The translations under genes were made by a program, and so were the position numbers. The notes beneath the pieces were generated by a model. That model was not told the DNA's origin. It made no database searches and saw nothing but the letters and a program-made list of their open reading frames with translations. From an uncultured Olsenella sp. (GTDB taxonomy: Bacteria > Actinomycetota > Coriobacteriia > Coriobacteriales > Atopobiaceae), in assembly GCA_900316105.1 (NCBI GenBank), contig ONBR01000018.1, forward strand, positions 1 to 41,593: DNA of 41,593 bases. The letters are read 5' to 3'. Positions within the stretch are counted from its first letter, which is position 1. Each line of letters begins with the position of its first letter. Positions 15,477 to 23,945 of this stretch are shown piece by piece.

Positions 15477-17081
15477 CTAGCCCAGGATGGCGTCGGGCTT
15501 GGGGCCGGCGGCACGCACCTCGTCGGCCATGTCGGGATACTTCTCCGTGGCGTTGTCCACGAACATCTGCGCCAGGGCATGGGCGGTCTTGTCGTAGGCC
15601 TCCTTGTTTGCCCAGGTGTCACGGGGATTCAGGACCAGGGGGTCCACGCCCTCGATGGACTGGGGAACGTCCACGTTAAAGACGGGGTCGTGGACGAACT
15701 CGGACTCCTCGATACTGCCGCTCAGGGCGGCGCTGACCATCAGACGGGTCGAGCCCAGGTCCATACGCCTGCCCGTGCCATAGGGACCGCCCGTCCAACC
15801 GGTGTTGATCAGGTAGACGCGAGTACCGGCACGATCGATCTTCTGGCCGAACATGTCGGAGTAGACCAGGGGCGACAGGGGCATGAAGGGCTCGCCAAAG
15901 AGGGTGGAGAAGGTGGGCGTGGGCTCGTCGACACCACGCTCGGTACCCGCCACCTTGCTGGTGAATCCGGACAGGAAGTGGTACATGGCACCCTCGCGGG
16001 TCAGGCGGGAGATGGGCGGTAGGACGCCAAAGGAGTCGCAGGTCAGGAAGATGACCACGTTGGGGTAGCGGCCCTGGCCCATGACCTGGGCGTTATCGAT
16101 GTACTTGATGGGATAGGCAGCGCGGGTATTCTCGGTGAGGGAGCCATCGAAGTAGTCGGCCTTGCGCGTCACCGGGTTGATCACCACGTTTTCGCAGATG
16201 CTGCCAAAGCGGATGGCGTTAAAGATCTCGGGCTCGGTGGTCGCGGAGATGCGGATTGCCTTTGCATAGCAGCCGCCCTCAAAGTTGAAGACGCTGTTCT
16301 TGCCCCAGCCGTGCTCGTCGTCGCCGATGAGCATACGCTGGGGGTCAGCGGAAAGGGTGGTCTTTCCCGTGCCAGACAGACCAAAGAAGACCGCCGTCTC
16401 GCCCGTGTTGGGGTCCATGTTTGCGGAGCAGTGCATGGGCAGGACGCCCTCCTCCGTGGGCATGAGGTAGTTCATCACGGAGAAGATCGACTTCTTGATC
16501 TCACCGGAGTAGCGGGTGCCGGCAATCAGAATCTCGTGGTCCTGGAAGTTGATGAGGATGACGGCCTCGGAGTGGGTGCCGTACTCCTTGGGGTTGAGCT
16601 TGAGGCCGGGAGCGACCAGGACGCTGAAGTCCTGGATGCCATAGTTATCCATCTGGCGCTTGGAGGGACGCACCAGAAGCTGGCGGGCAAAGAGGGCCTG
16701 GCTGGCGCGCTCGCAGACCACCAGGAACTTGCGGCACCAGCGGCGGTCTGCGCCGGCGATGGCATGGACGATGAAGAGGTCACGGACGGAGAGGTAGTTG
16801 ACTACGGCGGTCTTTACCTTCGCGTAGGCCTCGGGAGAGAAGGGCGTGTTCACGGAGCCCCAGGCAATCTTGTCATGAACGTCTGGCGTATCGACGATAT
16901 AGCGGTCCTTGGGAGAGCGGCCAGTGTAGCGGCCGGTATTGACGGCAAGGGCTCCCGTGGAGGTAAGGTGACCCTCGTTGGCGTTCAGCGCCTTCTCCAC
17001 CAGGACTGCGGGCGAGGCGTCCACCAGAATGGCGCCCTTATAGCTACGCATACCACAAGCGGCAAGCTGATCCTGAATCAT
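15477..17081 (-). CDS. pckA: Phosphoenolpyruvate carboxykinase (ATP)
   Basis: Interconverts oxaloacetate + ATP with PEP + CO2 + ADP in the cytoplasm (534 aa, normal length). The ATP-type P-loop GLSGTGKTTLSADP and the kinase-2 region LIGDDEHGW are present, as are NTGRYTGRSPKDR near the N-terminus and NTGWTGGPYGTG near the C-terminus. GTP-type signatures are absent. In an anaerobe with acetate and H2 pathways next to it, the enzyme may run in the carboxylating, ATP-forming direction, but that is inference. ATG 17081 follows a GGGGGA ribosome site. The gene sits alone between the hydrogenase operon and ackA on the same strand, with its own 3' repeats and hairpin. Confidence 0.97.
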   Translation of the reverse strand: MIQDQLAACGMRSYKGAILVDASPAVLVEKALNANEGHLTSTGALAVNTGRYTGRSPKDRYIVDTPDVHDKIAWGSVNTPFSPEAYAKVKTAVVNYLSVRDLFIVHAIAGADRRWCRKFLVVCERASQALFARQLLVRPSKRQMDNYGIQDFSVLVAPGLKLNPKEYGTHSEAVILINFQDHEILIAGTRYSGEIKKSIFSVMNYLMPTEEGVLPMHCSANMDPNTGETAVFFGLSGTGKTTLSADPQRMLIGDDEHGWGKNSVFNFEGGCYAKAIRISATTEPEIFNAIRFGSICENVVINPVTRKADYFDGSLTENTRAAYPIKYIDNAQVMGQGRYPNVVIFLTCDSFGVLPPISRLTREGAMYHFLSGFTSKVAGTERGVDEPTPTFSTLFGEPFMPLSPLVYSDMFGQKIDRAGTRVYLINTGWTGGPYGTGRRMDLGSTRLMVSAALSGSIEESEFVHDPVFNVDVPQSIEGVDPLVLNPRDTWANKEAYDKTAHALAQMFVDNATEKYPDMADEVRAAGPKPDAILG

Positions 17082-17197
17082 ATGTCCCCCAAATGATAGA
17101 AACCGAATAGAAATAGCTCAGCGGACTTAGCTTATCGGACTATGTCTTGGTTCCCGCGAAAAGCTGAAAACTTGTAACAATCGGGAGCAGGGCAGTC

Positions 17198-17233
17198 GGC
17201 CTATCCATAGGGGGTACTCCCTATGGATAGGCC
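17198..17233. repeat. 36-bp inverted repeat, family A
   Basis: Arms of 15 bases (ggcctatccataggg, 17198-17212, with 17219-17233) around a six-base centre, a near-perfect palindrome. The core tccatagggagtaccccctatgga, read on the minus strand, differs from the tandem units at 6357-6430 by one base. Confidence 0.9.
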
Positions 17234-17258
17234 GCACCCCCAAAAAGAGGATGCGGCC
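17230..17258 (-). terminator. Probable terminator of ackA
   Basis: ggccgca (17230-17236) pairs with tgcggcc (17252-17258) about 27 bases beyond the ackA stop. The stem shares its last bases with the family A palindrome, so the two structures compete. Confidence 0.5.
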
Positions 17259-17285
17259 CTCGTACTGGCGATATGCCCTGCAAGA

Positions 17286-18467
17286 CTACTTGCTCAGGAG
17301 CTCCTCGACATCCAGGGCGATCATGAGCTCCTCGTTGGTGGGAACCACGAGGACCTTGACCTTGGAGTCGTCGGCAGAGATGACGCGGGGGTCATCGGAG
17401 CGGATGGCGTTCTTCGCGGGATCGAGCTTGACGCCCAGCCAATCCAGCTCGTTGGCGATGCTCTGGCGGGTGGTGGCGGAGTTCTCGCCGATACCAGCGG
17501 AGAAGGCCATGGTGTCAAAGCCGTGCATGGACTGGGCCATCTCGGCGATGAGCTGGCCGCAACGGTAGGAGAACATCTCCAGGGCCATCTTGCAGTTCTC
17601 GTCGCCCTGCTCAGCGTGCTCCTCGACGTCACGGGTGTCGGAGGAGAGACCAGAGAGGGCCAGGATGCCGGACTGCTTGTTCATCATGTCGTCGACCTCG
17701 TCGATGGTGTAGCCACCCTCGCGCACGAGGTAGGGCACGGTGGCGGGGTCGATGGTGCCGCAGCGAGTACCCATGATCAGGCCGTCCAGAGGAGTGAGGC
17801 CCATGGTGGTGTCATGCTCGTGGCCATCCTCGATGGCGGACAGGGAGGCACCGGAGCCCAGGTGGCAGGAGACCAGCTTGTGGACATCGCCGTTCAAAAA
17901 CTCGTTGGTGGTCCTCCAGATGTAGCGGTGGCTGGTGCCATGTGCGCCGTACTTGCGGATGTGAAGCTTGTCCACGACGTCGCGGGGCAGGGCGTAGCGC
18001 CAGGCCTTCTCGGGGATGTTGTAGTGGAAGGCGGAGTCGGCGACGATCACGTTGCCGATGGAGGGGAACATGTCGCGGCAGATCTCGATGACGTCAGCCT
18101 CGGCGTAGTTGTGCAGGGGAGCCAGGGGTGCGACCTCGCGGACCCAGCCCAGGGTCTCGTCGGTAACGACCTTGGACTCGGGGAAGTACCAGCCGCCCTG
18201 AACGACGCGGTGGCCGATGCCCTCAATCTTGCTCTGGTCGAAGCCGGCCTGGTCGAGGATCTCAAAGACGTGCTTGATGGCCGTCTTGTGATCAGGCAGC
18301 GCTACCTCGAGCTTCTGCTTCTCTCCGTCATTCTCGGAATGGCCGATGAAAGCGCCATCGATGCCGATGCGCTCGCAGTTACCCTTTGCGAAGACCTCCC
18401 TGGTCTTGGTATCCAGCAGCTGGTACTTGAGCGAAGAGCTGCCTGCGTTGATGACGAGAACCCTCAT
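17286..18467 (-). CDS. ackA: Acetate kinase
   Basis: Makes ATP and acetate from acetyl phosphate, completing the pathway started by Pta (393 aa, normal length). The N-terminal NAGSSSLKYQ, the GHRVVQGG motif, the catalytic Asp in ADSAFHYNIP, the HGTSHRYI loop, CHLGSGASL, and the late FSAGIGENS motif are all present. Some positions are less usual (ADSAF where most have FDTAF; RCGTIDP at the family's GTRxGxxDP motif), without loss of a known catalytic residue. ATG 18467 follows AGGGGAG closely. The gene is alone on its strand, with a palindrome in its promoter region. Confidence 0.97.
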   Translation of the reverse strand: MRVLVINAGSSSLKYQLLDTKTREVFAKGNCERIGIDGAFIGHSENDGEKQKLEVALPDHKTAIKHVFEILDQAGFDQSKIEGIGHRVVQGGWYFPESKVVTDETLGWVREVAPLAPLHNYAEADVIEICRDMFPSIGNVIVADSAFHYNIPEKAWRYALPRDVVDKLHIRKYGAHGTSHRYIWRTTNEFLNGDVHKLVSCHLGSGASLSAIEDGHEHDTTMGLTPLDGLIMGTRCGTIDPATVPYLVREGGYTIDEVDDMMNKQSGILALSGLSSDTRDVEEHAEQGDENCKMALEMFSYRCGQLIAEMAQSMHGFDTMAFSAGIGENSATTRQSIANELDWLGVKLDPAKNAIRSDDPRVISADDSKVKVLVVPTNEELMIALDVEELLSK

Positions 18468-18495
18468 GTCTCCCCTTTCGGAAGTTGCTAGTGCG

Positions 18496-18528
18496 AACGT
18501 TTGCTTGGGAGCAAACGTTTATATGATA
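18496..18528 (-). promoter_or_regulatory. Operator-like palindrome and -10 box upstream of ackA
   Basis: aacgtttgc (18496-18504) and gcaaacgtt (18511-18519) form a perfect 9-bp dyad with a six-base centre. On the minus strand a TATCAT (18523-18528) lies directly upstream of it, so the dyad covers the expected transcription start. A matching -35 is not evident. Confidence 0.55.
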
Positions 18529-18575
18529 GCCCTTTTGTGTAAGCCCATGGTTCCGTCACCGTTCACGTACAAAAT

Positions 18576-18603
18576 GGGACGCTTCCTCTTTGGAAAGCGT
18601 CCC
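18576..18603 (-). terminator. Terminator of the rnd-to-HIT gene group
   Basis: gggacgctt (18576-18584) pairs with aagcgtccc (18595-18603). On the minus strand it is followed by attttg. It lies about 30 bases beyond the HIT gene stop. Confidence 0.75.
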
Positions 18604-18631
18604 ACGGCTAGCACGATTTTGGGCCTGTCCC

Positions 18632-18994
18632 CTACTTTGCGAAGCCCTCGCCCATGTCCGGGGAGAGCTTGCGGCCGCCCAGGACGTGCACGTGGAAGTG
18701 CTTGACCGTCTGGCCGCCGTCCTCGCCCACGTTGGTCACGCAGCGCAGGCCGCTCTCGGTAATGCCCTCGGACTTGGCGATCTCCTTCACGGCATGGGCG
18801 ATGGCAGCCAGAACCTCGGCGGGTACGTCGTCCATGATGCTGTCGTAGTGCTGCTTGGGGACGATCAGTACGTGGGTCGGGGCAAGCGGCGACATGTCCC
18901 TGAAGGCACAGACCAGGTCGTCCTCGTAGACGTAGTTGGACTCAATCTCGTGGTTTGCGATCTTGCAGAAGATGCAGTCATCCTTTACTGTCAT
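18632..18994 (-). CDS. HIT-family nucleotide hydrolase
   Basis: A 120-residue histidine-triad protein of the HinT/PKCI branch, which hydrolyses nucleoside phosphoramidates or dinucleotides. The triad HFHVH is in VKHFHVHVLGGR near the C-terminus; the N-terminal CIFCKIANHEI carries the two cysteines of the usual zinc-binding start. The ATG at 18994 has AAGGAAG at good distance and matches the family N-terminus; the frame open to 19024 adds a basic decapeptide without a ribosome site. Last gene of a probable operon with xseB, xseA and others. Confidence 0.93.
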   Translation of the reverse strand: MTVKDDCIFCKIANHEIESNYVYEDDLVCAFRDMSPLAPTHVLIVPKQHYDSIMDDVPAEVLAAIAHAVKEIAKSEGITESGLRCVTNVGEDGGQTVKHFHVHVLGGRKLSPDMGEGFAK

Positions 18995-19051
18995 TGTCTT
19001 CTTCCTTTCATGCTTGGTGGCCACCAGGACCCGGCTGCCACAATGATGATA

Positions 19052-19327
19052 CTACTCGTCGATGAAGTTCGTGGAAGGTGCCGCCGTAGTGTCCACCGCA
19101 GGCGCAGAGGAGTCGGCGTCGCCCATGAGGACCTTGACCTTCTGCTCGGCATTTGCCAGGCGCTCGCGCAGGCTCTTTAGAAGCTCGACGCCACGCGTGT
19201 AGTAGCTCAGGGAGTCCTCCAGCTCCAGGTCTCCCCCTTCCAGGGCACGCACGACCTGCTCGAGCTCGATGGACGCCTCCTTGAAGGTCATGTCCTCGAT
19301 CTTTCGGTCAAAAGAAATTCCTGCCAT
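19052..19327 (-). CDS. xseB: Exodeoxyribonuclease VII small subunit
   Basis: Small subunit of exonuclease VII, which degrades single-stranded DNA from both ends (91 aa). The core segment with FKEASIELEQVVRALEGG and LEDSLSYYTRGVELL is typical of XseB and forms the two-helix coiled-coil that binds XseA. The Ser/Thr/Ala-rich C-terminal ~20 residues are a variable tail. AGGAGGA lies directly ahead of ATG 19327. xseA is 96 bases upstream on the same strand, an unusually wide gap for this pair, with no hairpin seen in it. Confidence 0.95.
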   Translation of the reverse strand: MAGISFDRKIEDMTFKEASIELEQVVRALEGGDLELEDSLSYYTRGVELLKSLRERLANAEQKVKVLMGDADSSAPAVDTTAAPSTNFIDE

Positions 19328-19423
19328 CGGTCCTCCTCTGTCCAGCGCCCCAGGCGCATCGATACCAATTCAAAATCGTCCGGCCCAGAAAGTCCTGGAC
19401 GCGTCCCAATCGAAGTGCACGTC

Positions 19424-20791
19424 CTAGCCTTCCGCGGGCTCGACCGCATCGACGGTGGCCCTCACGGAGCCCCTGCCCAGGGTGACGCCTATCTGGTCGC
19501 CAGTCTGAAGCTTGGAGGCATTACCTACCACATGGCCCTCCTGGTCCCTCACGATGGAGTAGCCACGCGAGAGAACCTTGAGCGGCGAGAGAGCCTCCAA
19601 GGTACCGGCGGACCTAGCCAGTCCGTCCTCGTAGCGCCTGAACATGCGAGAGGGAAGGTCGGCCAGGCGTCTGCCGCTTTCCTCGACCGTACGGGCGTGC
19701 TGGGCCATCAGCCTGGGAAGGGAGCCATGCAGGCGTTCCTCCGAAAGCTCCAGGGCCTCAGCCCGCTCCTGGAACTGGGCCAAGGGACTCGTCAGGCAGC
19801 GCCTCGAGGCCAGGGCGTCCACCTGGGCCCGCCTGCCCTCGAAGCTCCTCATGATGGACTGGGCCATCAGACGCTCGTCCACGTCCAGGGCAGCCGTGCC
19901 CTCATTGACCATCTTGTCCAGGGTGTTGCGCAGGCGCATCTCGCGCTGGTCGATGACGTTGACCAGCTCCTCCAGGGGCAGGGCCACCGACTCGGCAGCC
20001 GTGGAGGGCGTGGACTGGCGGCGGTCGGCCACCATGTCGCAGATGCTCACGTCGGGCTCATGGCCGATTCCCGTGACCACGGGTACGGGACAGGCAGCTA
20101 CGGCACGGGCAAGGGCCTCGTCGTTGAAACACATGAGGTCCTCGAAGGAACCGCCTCCGCGGACCAGGAGGATCACGTCGGGCCGAGCCGCCGCAGCCAC
20201 GTGCAAGGCGCGGATGATGGTAGCCGGCGCATCGGACCCCTGGACCGAGCAGCCAGCCTCCAGGACCTCCACCAGGGGATTCCTGCGGGCGAGGGTGCGC
20301 TTCACGTCCTCGATGACGCTACCCGAGAGCGAGGTGACCACGGCCACCCGGGTACAGAAGCGCGGAATCTGACGCTTGCGGGACTCATCCATGAGCCCCT
20401 CTGCCTGAAGCCTGCGGGCCAGCTGGGCCACCTGCTGGCGGAGGGCGCCCTCCCCCTCCAGGGAGATGTCGGATGCCTTGAAGGAGAGGCTGCCGCGCGT
20501 GGCATAGACGTCGAATTTGCCCCGCATCTGGATGCGAAGGCCGTCCTTGAGCCTAAAGCCGCACTTTGCGTAGGTGCCACGCCAGACGATGACGGACATG
20601 GAGGACTGCTCGTCCTTGAGCTCGAAGTAACAATGGCCCGACCGGGCGTTGGGCCCGCGGAAGCCGCTGACCTCCCCCACTACCAAGAGGTTGGGAATGC
20701 GGGCCACTGTGCCCTGCGCCAGCGAGACCGCCTCGCTGACGCTGATGGCCTCCGCGTCCGTGTCTTCGGTCCTAGAAGTACGTGCTGTCAT
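19424..20791 (-). CDS. xseA: Exodeoxyribonuclease VII large subunit
   Basis: Catalytic subunit of exonuclease VII (455 aa, normal length). An N-terminal OB-fold domain (about 12-115, with VVGEVSGFRGPNARSGHCYF) binds DNA. The catalytic domain carries RGGGSFEDLMCFND and the signature GIGHEPDVSICDMVADRR-S-PSTAAE; a long helical coiled-coil region (about 280-410) follows, for XseB binding. The C-terminal segment LSRGYSIVRDQEG is conserved. GGGAGGA precedes ATG 20791. Co-directional with the YugP protease upstream and xseB downstream. Confidence 0.97.
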   Translation of the reverse strand: MTARTSRTEDTDAEAISVSEAVSLAQGTVARIPNLLVVGEVSGFRGPNARSGHCYFELKDEQSSMSVIVWRGTYAKCGFRLKDGLRIQMRGKFDVYATRGSLSFKASDISLEGEGALRQQVAQLARRLQAEGLMDESRKRQIPRFCTRVAVVTSLSGSVIEDVKRTLARRNPLVEVLEAGCSVQGSDAPATIIRALHVAAAARPDVILLVRGGGSFEDLMCFNDEALARAVAACPVPVVTGIGHEPDVSICDMVADRRQSTPSTAAESVALPLEELVNVIDQREMRLRNTLDKMVNEGTAALDVDERLMAQSIMRSFEGRRAQVDALASRRCLTSPLAQFQERAEALELSEERLHGSLPRLMAQHARTVEESGRRLADLPSRMFRRYEDGLARSAGTLEALSPLKVLSRGYSIVRDQEGHVVGNASKLQTGDQIGVTLGRGSVRATVDAVEPAEG

Positions 20792-20884
20792 AGTCCTCCC
20801 AAGTGTCCTTCCGCCACGGCCTCCGTCACTGCCAACTGCCGCCCCCGCACGCCATCGGCAGGCGAAGGGCCAGCAGGCACGGTG

Positions 20885-21586
20885 CTAGTTCCTGTTGCTC
20901 CTGGAGAGCAGATAGACCAGCTGAAGGATCGAGACCAGGGCCGCAGCCACGTAGGTCAGGGCCGCAGCAGTCAGGACCTGACGGGCGCCACGCTCGTCGA
21001 CGAGGGTGCCCGTGGACTTCAGGTACTCCACCGCTCGATGCGATGCGTTGATCTCGACCGGCAGGGTGACCAGCTGGAAGATGACCGAGAAGGAAAAGAG
21101 GACGATGGCCAGCTGGAAGAGGCCGGCCATGTTGAGGAAGATGCCCAGAAGCAGAATAACCGCCCAGAGCTGCTGGGCCAGATTCACCACCGGGACGAGG
21201 GCGGTGCGCACGCGGATGGGGAAATAGCCCGTTGCCGTCTGCACCGCATGGCCAGCCTCATGGCAGGCGACGGCCACAGAGGCTACCGAGCCACCCGTGC
21301 GGTTTTCCTCCGAAAGGTGGAGACGGTTGTCTCGGGGATCATAGTAGTCCGTCAGATGGCCGGCAACCGAGGTGATGCCCACGGCAGAGGCCCCCTCGCT
21401 ATCCATCATGCGGCGAGCCACCTGGGCGCCCGTGCTACCCATGCTGGCAGGCACCTTTGACCACTTTTTGTAGGCCGACTTGATATAGGCCTGGGTGGCA
21501 AGGCCCAGGACGAGAGAGATCACGATGATGGCAAGGTAGGCAAGGTCAGCTCCGTAGCCATACCCGTAGCCGTAACCCATGTACAT
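20885..21586 (-). CDS. Membrane zinc metallopeptidase, YugP family
   Basis: A 233-residue integral membrane protein of the neutral zinc metallopeptidase family typified by YugP (COG2738-like). The zinc motif HEAGH is at 109-113; LPVEINASHRA after the second hydrophobic pair is the other conserved family element. Membrane segments are near 15-32, 135-170 and 210-228. The N-terminus is an odd Tyr-Gly repeat (MYMGYGYGYG), likely outside or disordered. The physiological substrate is not known for most members. It starts 90 bases after the RNase D stop and ends 94 bases before xseA, so it is probably in the same transcript. Confidence 0.88.
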   Translation of the reverse strand: MYMGYGYGYGYGADLAYLAIIVISLVLGLATQAYIKSAYKKWSKVPASMGSTGAQVARRMMDSEGASAVGITSVAGHLTDYYDPRDNRLHLSEENRTGGSVASVAVACHEAGHAVQTATGYFPIRVRTALVPVVNLAQQLWAVILLLGIFLNMAGLFQLAIVLFSFSVIFQLVTLPVEINASHRAVEYLKSTGTLVDERGARQVLTAAALTYVAAALVSILQLVYLLSRSNRN

Positions 21587-21675
21587 GTGCTACCTCCTAG
21601 CAAAAGGTCAGACGATAAAGCCTTGGCTTGCTTGTACCCATCTGGCCAACCGCAGTGACAAAAAACTGGTCCCGT

Positions 21676-22893
21676 CTACAGGAGCTCTATGTGGCCGTCC
21701 TTGACCGTCAGGCCCACCTGACCGTCAAGAAGACCCTCCAGCTCCCTGCCGACGAGCTCATAGCGCCAGGAGGACTTGCGCAACCTGCAGTCCTTGTCGC
21801 CATCCACAAAGTCCAGCAAGTCGTCCTTGGTGGCGACGAGCTGGGCCGCCACCTCGTTCTTGTCCGCAATCACGCGAAGCATGGCAAACATCAGGTCCAG
21901 GACCCCCTCCATCTCCTGGGAGGGTCGGCTGTGGCGCGTCTTGTGGGGCATGTCGTCGGGAGGACAGTCGACGCCGCGTTTGATGGCTTCGATGGCCATG
22001 CTGGCCTCTTGCCCCGATATGCTCTCGGCGCCGCGAATCTTACGCAGGCGCTCCACCGTCCTGGGAGTCCTCCTACAAGCTTCCACGATCACCTCGTCGG
22101 AAACGACCCACTTGCGCGGAATGTCGTGGTCTGCCGCAATGCGCTCGCGCCAGGCGCAGAGCTCGCGCGCCACCGCCAGCTGCTTGCGCGTGAGCGAGCC
22201 CGCGCGCTTGAGGTGAAGGTAGGCGAGGTCGGGTTCGCGGGAGAAGTGCACAGGATCCGATACCTCCTCCATCTCGGGGATGACCCAGCCCAGGCGGCCC
22301 CGCTTGGTCAGGTCGTCCATCATCTCCTGGTAGATGCCAGGCAGGTAGTTGACGTCGTCCTCGGCATACTTGAGCTGCTCGGGATCCAGGGGGCGACGGG
22401 ACCAGTCGGTCAGGGACTCGGCCTTGGGCAGGTGGACGCCCGTATAGGCCTCCACCAGAGCGCCATAGCCGATCTGCTGGCGCAAACCCAGGAAGGCTGC
22501 CGCCACCTGCGTGTCAAAGACCGGGGCGACATCGCAGCCCAAGGTAGACTTGATGACCTCCAGGTCCTGCGAGCAGGCATGGAAGACCTTCGTGACGCTT
22601 TCGTCCACCAGGAGGTCCACCAGAGGACTCAGGTCCTTGATGAGGATGGGGTCAATGCAGGCACTTTCGGGCCCATAGCTCACCTGGATCAGGCAGAGCT
22701 GGGGATAGTAGGTGTGCTCCCGGATGAACTCGGTGTCCACCGCGATGATGCGCGACTTCCCAGCGCGCTCACAAAAGCTGGCCAGTTCGGTTGCATCGGA
22801 TATGTACACGAAAACTCGATTCTTCTTGCTGGCATAGACAGAGGCACCATCCAAAACGTGGCTATTCCGCCGATTGTGCGGCTCGTGTGCCAA
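21676..22893 (-). CDS. rnd: Ribonuclease D-like 3'-5' exonuclease with HRDC domain
   Basis: DEDDy-type exonuclease acting on tRNA 3' ends or other small RNAs (405 aa if started at 22893). The catalytic motifs are DTEF (Exo I), FHACSQDLEVI (Exo II), and YAEDDVNYL with its Tyr/Asp pair (Exo III). A helical HRDC domain (about 215-300) and a further C-terminal domain follow, matching RNase D rather than a bare exonuclease. The start is uncertain. TTG 22893 has no ribosome site, and family members usually begin close to the VYISDATEL segment, so the GTG at 22809 or the TTG at 22854 are alternatives. It diverges from the lipid kinase with about 60 bases between the starts. Confidence 0.9.
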   Translation of the reverse strand: MAHEPHNRRNSHVLDGASVYASKKNRVFVYISDATELASFCERAGKSRIIAVDTEFIREHTYYPQLCLIQVSYGPESACIDPILIKDLSPLVDLLVDESVTKVFHACSQDLEVIKSTLGCDVAPVFDTQVAAAFLGLRQQIGYGALVEAYTGVHLPKAESLTDWSRRPLDPEQLKYAEDDVNYLPGIYQEMMDDLTKRGRLGWVIPEMEEVSDPVHFSREPDLAYLHLKRAGSLTRKQLAVARELCAWRERIAADHDIPRKWVVSDEVIVEACRRTPRTVERLRKIRGAESISGQEASMAIEAIKRGVDCPPDDMPHKTRHSRPSQEMEGVLDLMFAMLRVIADKNEVAAQLVATKDDLLDFVDGDKDCRLRKSSWRYELVGRELEGLLDGQVGLTVKDGHIELL

Positions 22894-22953
22894 GACGTGC
22901 CCAGATGGGTACTATCGTACTACGCAAGAATGATAGCAAGAGAGTTGGTAGCA

Positions 22954-23877
22954 GTGCGAAGCCTCATAGTACACAATGACAAATCGGGATTCGGCTCGGA
23001 CGGTATCTTTGAGTTCGAGCGCTTCTTGGTCAGGACCGGCGAAGAGTGCGTCCTGCGTATGCTACCCGAGAAGGGCAGCTTCGAGGAAGCCGTGCGCGAC
23101 GCAGAGGACTTCGACCTGGTCGTAATTTCTGGTGGAGACGGTACGGTCTCCAGCGTCCTCTACGCCCTGAAGGGGCGCGACGTACCCGTCTGCGTCTTTC
23201 CCACGGGCACGGCGAACCTCTTCTTTGCAAATCTGGGCAACGCCATGGAGCCTCGCGCCCTGGCTCATGCCTGTCACCAGGGCGTCACCGTCTCCACCGA
23301 CCTGGGCCACATGAGCTGGACCAACCAGGCAGACGCGCACCGAGACTGCGGCTTTGCCCTCATGGCGGGTATGGGCTTTGACGCCCAGCTCATGAAGGCG
23401 GCCCTCCCCAACAAGCGCAACATGGGCGAGGCGGCCTACTTTGCTGCGGCCCTGGCCAACCTCCACCCAGACGTGACGACCTTCTCCATCGAGTGTGACG
23501 GGAGGACCTTCGACCGCAGGGGCATCTCCTGCATCGTCGCAAACAACGCCATGATGCAGGGTGACATCCAGATCGTCTCGGGCAGCCGCATGGATGATGG
23601 CGTCCTGGACCTGATCGTGCTGGAAACCACCGAGGCGGCAGGGCTCCTTGAGCCCATCTTCATCGGCCTTTTGGACAAGTCGGGAAAGAACCTGGGCCGC
23701 CCCCACCTGGAGCACTTCACAGGCAGGCATATCAGCGTTCATTCGGCCATTCCCATGCCCCTTCAGATTGATGGCGAGGTCACCAACGACACAACCAGCG
23801 GCTTTGACGTGGAGGTCCTGCCTGGGGCAAACCGCCTGATCGTGGACAAGACCAGCCCCTACGCCCCAAAGAGCTAG
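22954..23877 (+). CDS. Diacylglycerol kinase-family lipid kinase
   Basis: Predicted to phosphorylate diacylglycerol or a related lipid using ATP at the membrane face (307 aa). The N-terminus resembles the family opening, here SLIVHNDKSGFG; the nucleotide-binding signature is SGGDGTVSSVLYAL, followed by FPTGTANLFFANL. The second domain has the conserved GMGFDAQLM and late MPLQIDGE segments. The start is a judgement: GTG 22954 has GAGAG nine bases ahead and fits the family, while ATG 22930 would add eight residues. The much longer open frame upstream is the antisense of rnd. First gene of a + strand group; substrate may be undecaprenol or diacylglycerol and cannot be decided. Confidence 0.88.
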   Translation: MRSLIVHNDKSGFGSDGIFEFERFLVRTGEECVLRMLPEKGSFEEAVRDAEDFDLVVISGGDGTVSSVLYALKGRDVPVCVFPTGTANLFFANLGNAMEPRALAHACHQGVTVSTDLGHMSWTNQADAHRDCGFALMAGMGFDAQLMKAALPNKRNMGEAAYFAAALANLHPDVTTFSIECDGRTFDRRGISCIVANNAMMQGDIQIVSGSRMDDGVLDLIVLETTEAAGLLEPIFIGLLDKSGKNLGRPHLEHFTGRHISVHSAIPMPLQIDGEVTNDTTSGFDVEVLPGANRLIVDKTSPYAPKS

Positions 23878-23945
23878 TCAGCTCCAGGATTGGGCGGCTC
23901 ACCGCCACATGTCCCCCTCTCCAATAGAAAGAAGCATTCAGATCC

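Noticed and set aside
21628..22953. 749-residue fusion with the lipid kinase
   Set aside because: The added part is the exact antisense of RNase D; the kinase starts near 22930-22954.
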